A DNA stretch of 17,774 bases from assembly GCA_036381335.1 (NCBI GenBank), contig DASVCZ010000039.1, positions 1 to 17,774 of the forward strand. Reading direction: 5' to 3'. The notes under the pieces were generated by a model. The model searched no databases and was not told the DNA's origin. It saw only the letters and a list, made by a program, of their open reading frames with translations. This DNA is from DASVCZ01 sp036381335. Its GTDB lineage: Bacteria; Patescibacteriota; Microgenomatia; UBA1400; PJMF01. The first letter of the stretch is position 1, and each line of letters opens with the position of its first letter. Below are positions 1 to 6,439 of this stretch, piece after piece. The position numbers and the translations under genes are program-made.

Positions 1-53
1 AACATGCCTCCCTGTCACGGAGGAGATCGCCGGTTCGATTCCGGTCGAGGTCG
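1..53 (+). tRNA. tRNA-Asp(GTC), 5' end outside the window
   Basis: This is the 3' part of a tRNA-Asp gene. The anticodon stem is 7-11 (CCTCC) with 19-23 (GGAGG), and the seven-base loop 12-18 carries GTC at 14-16. The T stem is 29-33 with 41-45 around the loop TTCGATT (34-40). The 3' acceptor strand is 46-52 (CGAGGTC) and the discriminator is G53, as expected for Asp. The following bases are CTC, so CCA is not encoded. The acceptor 5' strand and most of the D arm lie beyond the window edge. The antisense strand is read by the recombinase gene, which suggests that this tRNA is the attachment target. Confidence 0.93.
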
Positions 54-1708
54 CTCGATTTAACAAGTGATAGATCCCTCTCCTTATTTAGCTTGAAGTA
101 TAGATTTAATTTAGCGGTTCCATTAACTATTTCATCATGGGTCGGCAGTTCCTCAAACATCATTGCAAAAAGTTGCTGTTGGCGAAGCACATTCTCCCTA
201 TCTATCAATAATTCTTCCATGTGTTCCATAAAGTAGCGTCCGTACTTGAAAGCTAGCTTCACATCGATCTCTTTTTTAATCTGGGAATCTCTAACCTCAC
301 GAGCGTGATCAAGTTTCTTTTGAAGATCTTCAATATCTTCCATTAACATTTGTCTGACAGTGGCTTTATCTAGTGGTGTAGCTTTGAGGTTATCCATTGC
401 CTGCTTTTGTTGACTAACAAGCTGTAGTACCTCATTTTCGTACCTTTTACTCTCTTCCATAACATCTACTTGTTTCTTATCCCATTCCTCGAAAAATAGG
501 GCTTCAAGAAGACGACTAAATCCTTCGTCGAACTTTATTTGCTTAACATACTCGTAGAGGGGTTGTTCAAAGTCTTTGACAGGCAAACTCCATCTCTTAT
601 GTCCATTGTCACAATGGTAACTAGGAAAGCGTGTCCCACTGCGTCCAGTTGAAGCGCTACCTTTTAGTTTACCTTTACATTTGGGGCACTTGAGCACATT
701 CTTAAAAGGATACAGCGGATTGTTTTTGTTTCTCCTCGTTTTTGTTGCCTCAGTCGAAGTGTCATCTCCATACCTAATTGACGCTTTATCACCTTTAACA
801 TCCAGTTGGATCTTGCCTTTGTTAGCTCTGTTAAAGAGATCAATCGAAATAAAGCCGCTAAATTTTGCTTTCACTGGCTGGTATTTAGTCCACTCTTGGC
901 AAATTACACCGGCATAGTGTGTTCTCTCAAGTAAGGCACTGATAAGAGGATTTGTCGCTTTCTTGCCTCCTATCTGGTCAATTATTCTTTTATCACGTTT
1001 ATCTCTTTTATGCCGAAGACGCGACTTATATCCCAAATCATTAATGATCGTTGTTATTTCCCCGACGGTGTGTCCTTTTGCTCGAAGCTCAAACACCTTT
1101 CTGACGTAGAATGATTCTGAAGGGTTCTCCACAAGAATAACTCTTTTACCGTGTGAGGGTGTGTCAACCTTTTCTAATTTGAAACCGTAGGGAGCTGGTT
1201 TACACCAATAGCCCATCTGGGTATAAGTGATTTCCGCCCCAATAGTTTGAGTTAAGATATTGCGTCTATCTGCTTTAGCTTGTTCGGCCACTTCGATTTC
1301 GGCAGGTTCAGAAGGTGAGAAGGTGCTCCATTCATAATCAAAACCAAGATGATCAAGAGTATTTACTGATTGTCCGATAGTACTGTAAATGTCGGTAATG
1401 CGTACTCCGGCATCGGACAGTTTTTTCTTCCACTTAAGATAATCTACGCCCCCACCTCTAGTAAATCGATTTATGTGCTTAAAAACCAAGACGTCGATCT
1501 TATTCTTTGTGTCGGTTGCATATGCCAACACTTCTTGGAAAAACTCTCTTTCTTTGGAGGCGCCACTTTCAACTAGTGAAAAAACTTTTGTCTCTTCCCA
1601 GGTTTGTTTTTGGAGATACTGACGGCACTGTGCCAGTTGATGTTCTAAAGAGTCACCATCAGAAATTTGTTTTGGAGATGAAGCTCTAACGAGGATGACG
1701 GCGCGCAT
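1..1708 (-). CDS. Large serine recombinase/integrase, 3' end outside the window
   Basis: An uninterrupted reading frame runs from ATG at 1708 (AGGA five bases upstream) to the window edge, 569 codons with no stop. The N-terminal resolvase domain has LVRASSPKQ (residues 6-14), with S10 as the likely nucleophile, and an Arg motif HINRFTR (78-84) where families usually have DR.xR. A recombinase domain follows (about 165-300), then a zinc ribbon with C341, C344, C366 and H370, then a long charged coiled-coil-like region (about 410-480). This is the layout of large serine integrases, which cut and rejoin DNA at short att sites. The last residues, from about 552 (ending DRNRTGDLLRDREAC), are encoded by the antisense strand of tRNA-Asp. 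The stop probably lies in the unseen D-arm half of the tRNA. No frameshift was found: codon count and frame agree end to end. Confidence 0.93.
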   Translation of the reverse strand, partial: MRAVILVRASSPKQISDGDSLEHQLAQCRQYLQKQTWEETKVFSLVESGASKEREFFQEVLAYATDTKNKIDVLVFKHINRFTRGGGVDYLKWKKKLSDAGVRITDIYSTIGQSVNTLDHLGFDYEWSTFSPSEPAEIEVAEQAKADRRNILTQTIGAEITYTQMGYWCKPAPYGFKLEKVDTPSHGKRVILVENPSESFYVRKVFELRAKGHTVGEITTIINDLGYKSRLRHKRDKRDKRIIDQIGGKKATNPLISALLERTHYAGVICQEWTKYQPVKAKFSGFISIDLFNRANKGKIQLDVKGDKASIRYGDDTSTEATKTRRNKNNPLYPFKNVLKCPKCKGKLKGSASTGRSGTRFPSYHCDNGHKRWSLPVKDFEQPLYEYVKQIKFDEGFSRLLEALFFEEWDKKQVDVMEESKRYENEVLQLVSQQKQAMDNLKATPLDKATVRQMLMEDIEDLQKKLDHAREVRDSQIKKEIDVKLAFKYGRYFMEHMEELLIDRENVLRQQQLFAMMFEELPTHDEIVNGTAKLNLYFKLNKERDLSLVKSSDLDRNRTGDLLRDREAC

Positions 1709-1853
1709 TGGTTCCTATTGTACTGCTGTCGCGAACTCGATCAACCACACAAGTAGCATACACCCTAAGACTATCAATGATTTTTTGAATCTGTTCATCG
1801 GTCAGCTGCTCGTATTTATTACCCAGAAGTTCTCTGGCTTGGCTTATTGTCAC
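1686..1853 (-). CDS. Small protein preceding the recombinase (55 aa, GTG start)
   Basis: This frame of 55 codons plus stop starts at GTG 1853, directly after an in-frame TAG, and ends at TAG 1686-1688. It overlaps the recombinase start by 23 bases in another frame. The protein begins (M)TISQARELLGNKYEQLTDEQ and continues as two predicted amphipathic helices, with a basic tail that exists only because it reads into the recombinase start. From memory, similar short proteins of the type xARxLLGxxYxxLTDEQIxxII stand before serine recombinases in Patescibacteria. A role as regulator or accessory factor of recombination is inference. There is no clear ribosome binding site. The amino-acid pattern makes it look like a real gene. 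Confidence 0.6.
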   Translation of the reverse strand: MTISQARELLGNKYEQLTDEQIQKIIDSLRVYATCVVDRVRDSSTIGTNARRHPR

Positions 1854-1861
1854 CTAGTGTT

Positions 1862-1930
1862 AGGCAACAAAAAAAGCACACCCTTACTTAAGGTGTGCCA
1901 GAGATTTGTTATCTATTGGCGCTGTTGCCT
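1862..1930 (-). terminator. Terminator-like hairpin inside an outer stem, leader of the recombinase operon
   Basis: Read on the minus strand, a 7-bp hairpin (GCACACC at 1898-1892 with GGTGTGC at 1882-1876) is followed directly by seven T (1875-1869), the form of an intrinsic terminator. It is enclosed by a second inverted repeat, AGGCAAC (1930-1924) with GTTGCCT (1868-1862). It can end transcripts from the 303-residue gene (stop at 1985). Because a promoter-like element lies just upstream at 1937-1945, it may also act as an attenuator for the small protein and recombinase. Confidence 0.65.
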
Positions 1931-1936
1931 TACTCT

Positions 1937-1945
1937 AATATATCA
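1937..1945 (-). promoter_or_regulatory. Possible extended -10 promoter of the recombinase operon
   Basis: On the minus strand the bases read TGATATATT, an extended -10 (TGn plus a hexamer with 5 of 6 matches to TATAAT). Transcription would start near 1930, exactly at the outer stem of the terminator-like structure. No convincing -35 was found. The same TGn-TATAAT form recurs elsewhere in the window, which raises its plausibility. Confidence 0.35.
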
Positions 1946-1984
1946 TAAAAGATCATGTGTGGGATAGATTACAAATATGAGCTA

Positions 1985-2896
1985 TTAGCTCTGAGGAAAA
2001 TTATTAGGTGTTGTCCTGATAACTTTGTCTAAGTATTCCTTATCTTCTTGAGTAAGAACATCAACTCTCAAACTAGGTTCATGGGCATTCACTTTAAGAG
2101 AATTAAGTTCCTGGTGAACAGTGTTTAGACTGATTGTTACGGTGCGGTAAGCAATAGCTATTTGCTCTCCTAGACCAAGTAATTTATTTTTGGTTTCTTT
2201 CTGAATGAATAACCATTCGTTGTTTGTTATACCTAGAGTTTCAATAGCTGAGACATTAAAATTTGTTGTCTCTACAATAGGAATAAAGGATGATTTCAGG
2301 TGGTCGATGTCGCTATATGCCCTTTGAAGGTCATTAAATATTTCGTCATTCTCAAGATGAACAATATAACCAGAACTAATAAAAGCGCTATAATTTGAGT
2401 TTTTGAGTACATCTGTCATTGCTTTTATGCTACCTAACCGTAGCGCAAATGGCTTAAAAAAGTTAACTTCTTCAAGATAAAATGTTGCGTTGGCTTTTAT
2501 TTGTTCAAGTTGATGTTTGTTGTATCTGAGTTCTTCCCAGATTAAGCCAAGAAAAAATTTTACGCGTCTTCGTTGTTCACGGAGTGCTTTTTCTTCATCT
2601 CTACGTTGTTTTTCCTCTTCCTGTTTTGAAGCCAACCAAAAAGCAAAATATACACTCGCAAAAGTGAATAGACCGCTGACCAAATTTGTGTAACTATCAT
2701 TTAGCAGCAGCGCCATAAGAAAAATTAAGAATGCAACCAAAAGTGATGTTCTTTTAAGATTAAACTGTAGGTAGGAATTAATTCCAAGACTCTCTGAGAT
2801 AGCCAAGTAACCAAATAAGGAGAGGAGAAATAGATATAAAATATTTAGTGTTGTAGGATCCGTCGCCAACCCTTGGAATATCTCAATTGCTACCAT
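1985..2896 (-). CDS. Membrane protein with three N-terminal helices and a charged helical cytoplasmic part (unknown family)
   Basis: A 303-residue protein of unknown function. Hydrophobic segments lie at about residues 18-34, 50-66 and 71-89. They are followed by a very charged, coiled-coil-like stretch (about 90-112, rich in E, K and R) and then a mainly helical soluble domain to the C-terminus. The layout resembles membrane proteins found near phage-defence genes, such as putative abortive-infection proteins, but I recognise no diagnostic motif. Its start overlaps the end of the 322-residue gene by seven bases (ATG inside ...CCATTATGGTAG), so the two are probably translationally coupled and may form a complex. 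A terminator-like hairpin follows about 90 bases downstream. Confidence 0.85.
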   Translation of the reverse strand: MVAIEIFQGLATDPTTLNILYLFLLSLFGYLAISESLGINSYLQFNLKRTSLLVAFLIFLMALLLNDSYTNLVSGLFTFASVYFAFWLASKQEEEKQRRDEEKALREQRRRVKFFLGLIWEELRYNKHQLEQIKANATFYLEEVNFFKPFALRLGSIKAMTDVLKNSNYSAFISSGYIVHLENDEIFNDLQRAYSDIDHLKSSFIPIVETTNFNVSAIETLGITNNEWLFIQKETKNKLLGLGEQIAIAYRTVTISLNTVHQELNSLKVNAHEPSLRVDVLTQEDKEYLDKVIRTTPNNFPQS

Positions 2897-3858
2897 AATG
2901 GCTTTATCCTTACATTTTTAAAGTTGGCCTCCTCATTGCCTGAACACCTGAAACCTACTCTGCCTCCCGGGTAACTAAATACATTGATTTTTTTCGTTTC
3001 TATTTTTCCAGTCGATTTTCCTGATGAATCTAAGTACTCAACTGCTTCTCTACTTTCCACACGAAGCGGGTCTTCGAGGTTTAAATGATAGATATGTAGT
3101 CCTTCAAGGTAGACGTCTATGATATTTCCTCGTACCTGTACCTCGACGTCGAGCCACTCATATTTCATTACTTTGCCAAATTTACCCCCATCTAGTGATA
3201 CTTTTTCATGAGGCCAAATGATCCATCCACCTTGATAGCGAAAGTGAGGGCGAATATAGACACCTTGCTTTAAGGATATCTTTTGGTCGGCACCGTCTTC
3301 ATCAAGGATCAAGAGTTGCAACATTATGTAATTACTTCTATCCCAAGCTTTCACTATCCATCCCACTTTTCCTAAACTAAGAACCTTATTTTTAAACGAA
3401 AAAGAAAAGCTGTCCCAAAAGCCGGCTTGAGTTATGCCGCCGATATCTGAATGGCTGATATTTAGAATACACTCACCATTCTCTTTCATAGTTTTCCATG
3501 CCTCAGTGCCATAATTCCATCTCATTAAACCTGTGCGGAAGTCGTCATAAAACTCGCCTGACACGAGTTTCAGATAACTATAACTTTGGTACTGCCAGTA
3601 AAGCAAAATGAAGAGCGCCGTCGCAATTACTAGCCAATAAATCCAAGGGACACCGTAGTGGTGGGACCAAAGCAAAGTGAAAGTTCCTCCGAGAAAATTA
3701 ATAAAGAGAGCAATAATATTATCGAGTAAGCCAAAAAGTTGCAGCAGCGTACCTACTGAAAGCAGAAAACCCAGTGCAATTTTAAGGTAGCTTGATTGAG
3801 TGAGGTCAAAAATGTTTTTTAAGGATTCAGAAATTTTTGAAAAGTGATTTGTCGGCAT
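2890..3858 (-). CDS. Membrane-anchored protein with a ConA-like beta-sandwich domain
   Basis: A 322-residue protein. Hydrophobic helices lie at about 24-44 and 71-88, with a weaker one around 46-62. The rest (about 100-322) reads like a concanavalin-A-like lectin/glucanase sandwich of the LamG/DUF1080 kind: a start of the form FYDDFRTGLMRWNYG, then GWIVKAWDRSNYIMLQL in the middle, and a closing strand GRVGFRCSGNEEANFKNVRI. Such domains often bind or cleave carbohydrates, but I see no catalytic residues that I can assign. It is the first gene of a two-gene unit with the 303-residue membrane protein, and it has its own promoter and an AGGAG ribosome binding site placed inside an inverted repeat. 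A sensor-plus-effector pair is an inference. Confidence 0.85.
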   Translation of the reverse strand: MPTNHFSKISESLKNIFDLTQSSYLKIALGFLLSVGTLLQLFGLLDNIIALFINFLGGTFTLLWSHHYGVPWIYWLVIATALFILLYWQYQSYSYLKLVSGEFYDDFRTGLMRWNYGTEAWKTMKENGECILNISHSDIGGITQAGFWDSFSFSFKNKVLSLGKVGWIVKAWDRSNYIMLQLLILDEDGADQKISLKQGVYIRPHFRYQGGWIIWPHEKVSLDGGKFGKVMKYEWLDVEVQVRGNIIDVYLEGLHIYHLNLEDPLRVESREAVEYLDSSGKSTGKIETKKINVFSYPGGRVGFRCSGNEEANFKNVRIKPLW

Positions 3859-3861
3859 CTT

Positions 3862-3894
3862 ACTCCTGGGCAGGAGTTTAATATGAGTATACCA
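3862..3894 (-). promoter_or_regulatory. Extended -10 and hairpin over the ribosome binding site of the membrane pair
   Basis: On the minus strand TGGTATACT (3894-3886) is an extended -10. The predicted transcript starts near 3879 and immediately enters ACTCCTGCCCAGGAGT (3877-3862), an inverted repeat with 7-bp arms. The 3' arm holds the Shine-Dalgarno AGGAG, four bases before the ATG at 3858. The repeat could hide the ribosome binding site in RNA, or be a DNA operator at the transcription start. Confidence 0.5.
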
Positions 3895-3919
3895 AATAAT
3901 TTTTCTAAAACTTAGGTTG

Positions 3920-4213
3920 CTAGTCGCCTGTTATATTAAGTTCTTTCAGCTTTCTTAATACTTCTTGCAATCTTACAACAGCGTCTTCCTCACTCAGGCT
4001 TGTGCCGGCGTCGACTTTAATATCACCAAAAAACTGCTCGCTTTTAAGATCAGGTAAAGTTTTGTTTAGTAATACCTTACAGGCTCCTAAAGCCACGTTT
4101 TCATTACTAGAGTTGGTTAGTTCTACTAACTTCGTGATTGCAGATCTGGAATGCCTAGAAGCTATTTGATAAAGTGTCTGCTTGGAAACCGGCTTTTCGT
4201 CAGTTGCTTGCAT
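3920..4213 (-). CDS. Small helical protein resembling short phage-associated proteins
   Basis: A 97-residue soluble protein of unknown function. The N-terminal part is helical; residues about 16-52 (ASRHSRSAITKLVELTNSS, then ENVALGACKVLLNKTLP) follow a two-helix pattern seen in many small phage or plasmid proteins of the type AIxxLxxIxxxxxxxxxxxAAxxLLD. The C-terminal third is acidic and helical. AGAGGTG lies about seven bases before the ATG and is a good ribosome binding site. The gene starts 18 bases after the stop of the 223-residue gene, so the two are probably one transcript. Family placement is from general pattern memory only. Confidence 0.75.
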   Translation of the reverse strand: MQATDEKPVSKQTLYQIASRHSRSAITKLVELTNSSNENVALGACKVLLNKTLPDLKSEQFFGDIKVDAGTSLSEEDAVVRLQEVLRKLKELNITGD

Positions 4214-4231
4214 ACTCCCACCTCTCTTTCT

Positions 4232-4903
4232 CTAGTAAGTCACCTCAAGTAGGGTTTTAGGTTGGTCGAGTTCGAAAGGAAACACAATTTCTTCAACGCA
4301 TTCCTCTCTCAAGCGCGAATATATTTCATTATTTGCTCTTACTATATCTTGCCATCTTCTTTCTTCGTCATGATCATCAAAGACACCTCTATGTACCCCA
4401 GCGGAGCGTATAAAGCTGTAGTAATAACCTGCCCAAGTAAGTTGAAATAAATAACCGGCTTTCACTCTATGGTTCACGTTAAGGTTGCGCAGGATTTTTT
4501 CTGGTAAATTTTCCCAAACGCCACTTAAATGCATTGACTTTCCTTCAGGTAGAGCAATTTTTAACCATTCTAAAACTTCCCTAGAAATGCTTCTTCCCAG
4601 AGTTCTTTTTTCCCTTTCTAAAGGAGTTCTCTGTACCAAATATGAGTCTACTCGAATAAAACTACCATCTGATTGATAATCTTGGAGTATTTTTACGAAT
4701 TGCTCAGACGGGCTCAAATTACTTACTTCACCATACCTAGAATAACCCATGGCTTCGGTGAAACAGAGAGCTAATACCAATCCCTCTCCAGGATAAAGTT
4801 CGTGAATCTTTTGAATGTTGCTCCAGCGCAATTTCATCTCATCAAACCAAGCCCCGATAATTTTTACTTTTTGCTCTTGGTTTTTGTCCTTGGCTGGTAT
4901 CAT
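4232..4903 (-). CDS. Unknown protein with a HEPN-like R-x4-H motif
   Basis: A 223-residue soluble, mainly helical protein. Two blocks stand out: GLVLALCFTEAMGYSRYG (41-58) followed by a helix with FVKIL (69-73), and YYYSFIRSAGVHRGVF (160-175). The second contains R166 and H171 in an R-x4-H arrangement within a helix, which recalls the RX4-6H signature of HEPN ribonucleases and related helical domains. The motif is short, so assignment is tentative. The gene starts only 11 bases after the aldo/keto reductase stop and has no obvious ribosome binding site; the 97-residue gene follows 18 bases later. A toxin or defence role is possible but not shown. Confidence 0.8.
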   Translation of the reverse strand: MIPAKDKNQEQKVKIIGAWFDEMKLRWSNIQKIHELYPGEGLVLALCFTEAMGYSRYGEVSNLSPSEQFVKILQDYQSDGSFIRVDSYLVQRTPLEREKRTLGRSISREVLEWLKIALPEGKSMHLSGVWENLPEKILRNLNVNHRVKAGYLFQLTWAGYYYSFIRSAGVHRGVFDDHDEERRWQDIVRANNEIYSRLREECVEEIVFPFELDQPKTLLEVTY

Positions 4904-4914
4904 CTTGAAATAGT

Positions 4915-5829
4915 TTACTTAAAGTAAGGCACTCCCCACCACACCACGGGATCAACGTAGCGGTGATTCTTGTTAAGAGCACTAATCTTATTCATCTCTT
5001 CCGAAGTTAGTTCGAAGTCGAACACCTGGTAATTTTCTTGAATCCGATCGTTACTGACTGTTTTAGGAATAGCAATTAAACCTCTCTGCAATGACCATCT
5101 CAGGAGAACCTGCGCCGGCGACTTGCCATGAGTTTTGGCAATTGAGACCACCACCTCGTTGTTAAGGGGTTTATCGGCTCCTTCGGTGGCAGATCCCAAT
5201 GGTGAATAAGCCGTGACCGCAATTTGTTTTTTATGACAGTAGTCGACTAGTTCTGGCTGAGCGTTGTAAGGATGAATTTCTACCTGATTCATCACAGGTT
5301 TAATCTTGGCATAGCTGAGGAGATCAACCAACATCGTGACGGTGAAATTGGCAACGCCGATCGATTTAACTAAACCTTTCTCCACCAACGATTCCATCGC
5401 TGTCCAGGTTTCTTGGGTAGAAATAGGCTCAGTTTTAATCATGCCGTTCTCATCAAGAGGTTCCAAATCGCCGCCGTGTTCAAAAGCAATGCCCCAATGA
5501 ACTAAGTAGAGGTCGAGATACTCCAACTGCAGGTCTTGCAGGGTTTGTTTACAGGCTTTTTCCACGTTAACTGGATTGTGGTCAGTGTTCCAGAGCTTAC
5601 TAGTAATAAAGACGTCTTCACGCTTGATCTTGCCTTCAGAAAAAACGGCATTAAAGGCTTCTCCGATTTCTTTTTCATTGCCGTAAATAGTGGCACAGTC
5701 GATATGGCGGTAGCCATTCTCTAAGGCAAACTTGACGGCGTCACTGACTTTTTCTTTGGTGGATCTCCAAGTACCAAGTCCAAGATTAGGGATAGTTTGA
5801 CCATTATTGAGGGTGACTGTTGCGTGCAT
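4915..5829 (-). CDS. Aldo/keto reductase (NADPH-dependent)
   Basis: A 304-residue cytosolic oxidoreductase that reduces aldehydes or ketones with NADPH; the physiological substrate cannot be told from sequence. It has the family signature GYRHIDCATIYGNEKEIG (39-56) and the full catalytic tetrad D44, Y49, K78 (TSKLWN) and H111 (LYLVHW). The cofactor-binding IPKTVSNDRIQEN is at 254-266. The length is typical for the family, close to the 2,5-diketogluconate reductase or xylose-reductase-like branch. The ATG at 5829 has AAGGA five bases upstream. It may be the first gene of a transcript that continues into the 223- and 97-residue genes, since spacing is only 11 bases. It could be island cargo or an old resident. 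Confidence 0.95.
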   Translation of the reverse strand: MHATVTLNNGQTIPNLGLGTWRSTKEKVSDAVKFALENGYRHIDCATIYGNEKEIGEAFNAVFSEGKIKREDVFITSKLWNTDHNPVNVEKACKQTLQDLQLEYLDLYLVHWGIAFEHGGDLEPLDENGMIKTEPISTQETWTAMESLVEKGLVKSIGVANFTVTMLVDLLSYAKIKPVMNQVEIHPYNAQPELVDYCHKKQIAVTAYSPLGSATEGADKPLNNEVVVSIAKTHGKSPAQVLLRWSLQRGLIAIPKTVSNDRIQENYQVFDFELTSEEMNKISALNKNHRYVDPVVWWGVPYFK

Positions 5830-5870
5830 GTAAATCCTTAGTACTAGCTATTACTTGCTTTACAAGGCTT

Positions 5871-5876
5871 ATTATA
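5871..5876 (-). promoter_or_regulatory. Possible -10 of the aldo/keto reductase gene
   Basis: A perfect TATAAT stands on the minus strand 41 bases before the ATG. No good -35 hexamer is visible at the normal distance. The leader between it and the gene carries the AAGGA ribosome binding site. The rest of 5877-5920 shows nothing I can assign. Confidence 0.3.
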
Positions 5877-5920
5877 CTCTTAGTTTGATGCTCTAGTTCC
5901 ATTATTAACTAGGTATATCC

Positions 5921-6375
5921 TTAACCCATAGCAGGCGAATAACCTATTGCTTCAGGTGTAAACCAATTGATCATCGTGTCGGAAATTTTCTCAAGTGACC
6001 TTAAAAGCGGTTCCACGTAATTTAGATTTAGCTCGCCAAGTAAGATTAGTGTTTCAACCAATAGAAACCTTCTTCACCATTGACTGCCCATACACAGAAG
6101 TCGGCAAAAATAACAAGAGAAGCAATTCTCTGTTCCTCAGGTAAGAATTGTTCAATTTCTTTAACAAAAAACTCACTTTGTTGTCTATACCTAGCTTTAG
6201 GGCGTCGACTCGCGCAGATAAGATCATTTGCGACTGCATTAGGGAAAGTATGATCTTTTTGGGTTAAGTCATAGATAGTTTCTTCTATTAGAGGAAGAAT
6301 CTCACTAACTAGTTGTGCCCAAATGTCTGGAAAGTGTTCTCGAATATAGCCAGAGCTACCTTCAGGAAATGTCAT
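5921..6375 (-). CDS. Unknown small protein, possibly frameshifted
   Basis: The main frame runs from ATG 6375 to TAA 6046-6048 (109 residues, soluble, mixed charged and aromatic, ending GEEGFYWLKH). I recognise no family. Right at its end, another minus frame opens (after a TGA at 6076-6074) and reads protein-like sequence, ETLILLGELNLNYVEPLL, on to TAA 5921-5923 after about 48 codons. The two frames overlap by about 25 bases and would join by a single-base shift near 6055-6060, giving a protein of about 150 residues. This could be a broken gene, a sequencing or assembly slip, or two unrelated short frames. There is no Shine-Dalgarno before the ATG. Confidence 0.45.
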
Positions 6376-6383
6376 AATTCAAT

Positions 6384-6424
6384 TTGATATTGATATACTT
6401 TGATGATATAAATTATACTATACT
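6384..6424 (+). promoter_or_regulatory. Candidate promoter of the LysM gene
   Basis: Two overlapping arrangements are visible: TTGATA (6384-6389), 17 bases, TATAAA (6407-6412); and TTGATA (6390-6395), 18 bases, TATACT (6414-6419), with another TATACT at 6419-6424. The gene starts at 6440 with no ribosome binding site, so the leader would be short. The divergent small gene starts at 6375 in the same A/T-rich interval. Confidence 0.45.
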
Positions 6425-6439
6425 AGACATAAACACCCA

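Noticed and set aside
681..1967. Several plus-strand open frames of 60-90 codons in the first 2 kb.
   Set aside because: They lie antisense to the recombinase and its leader, have no protein-like composition and no start signals.
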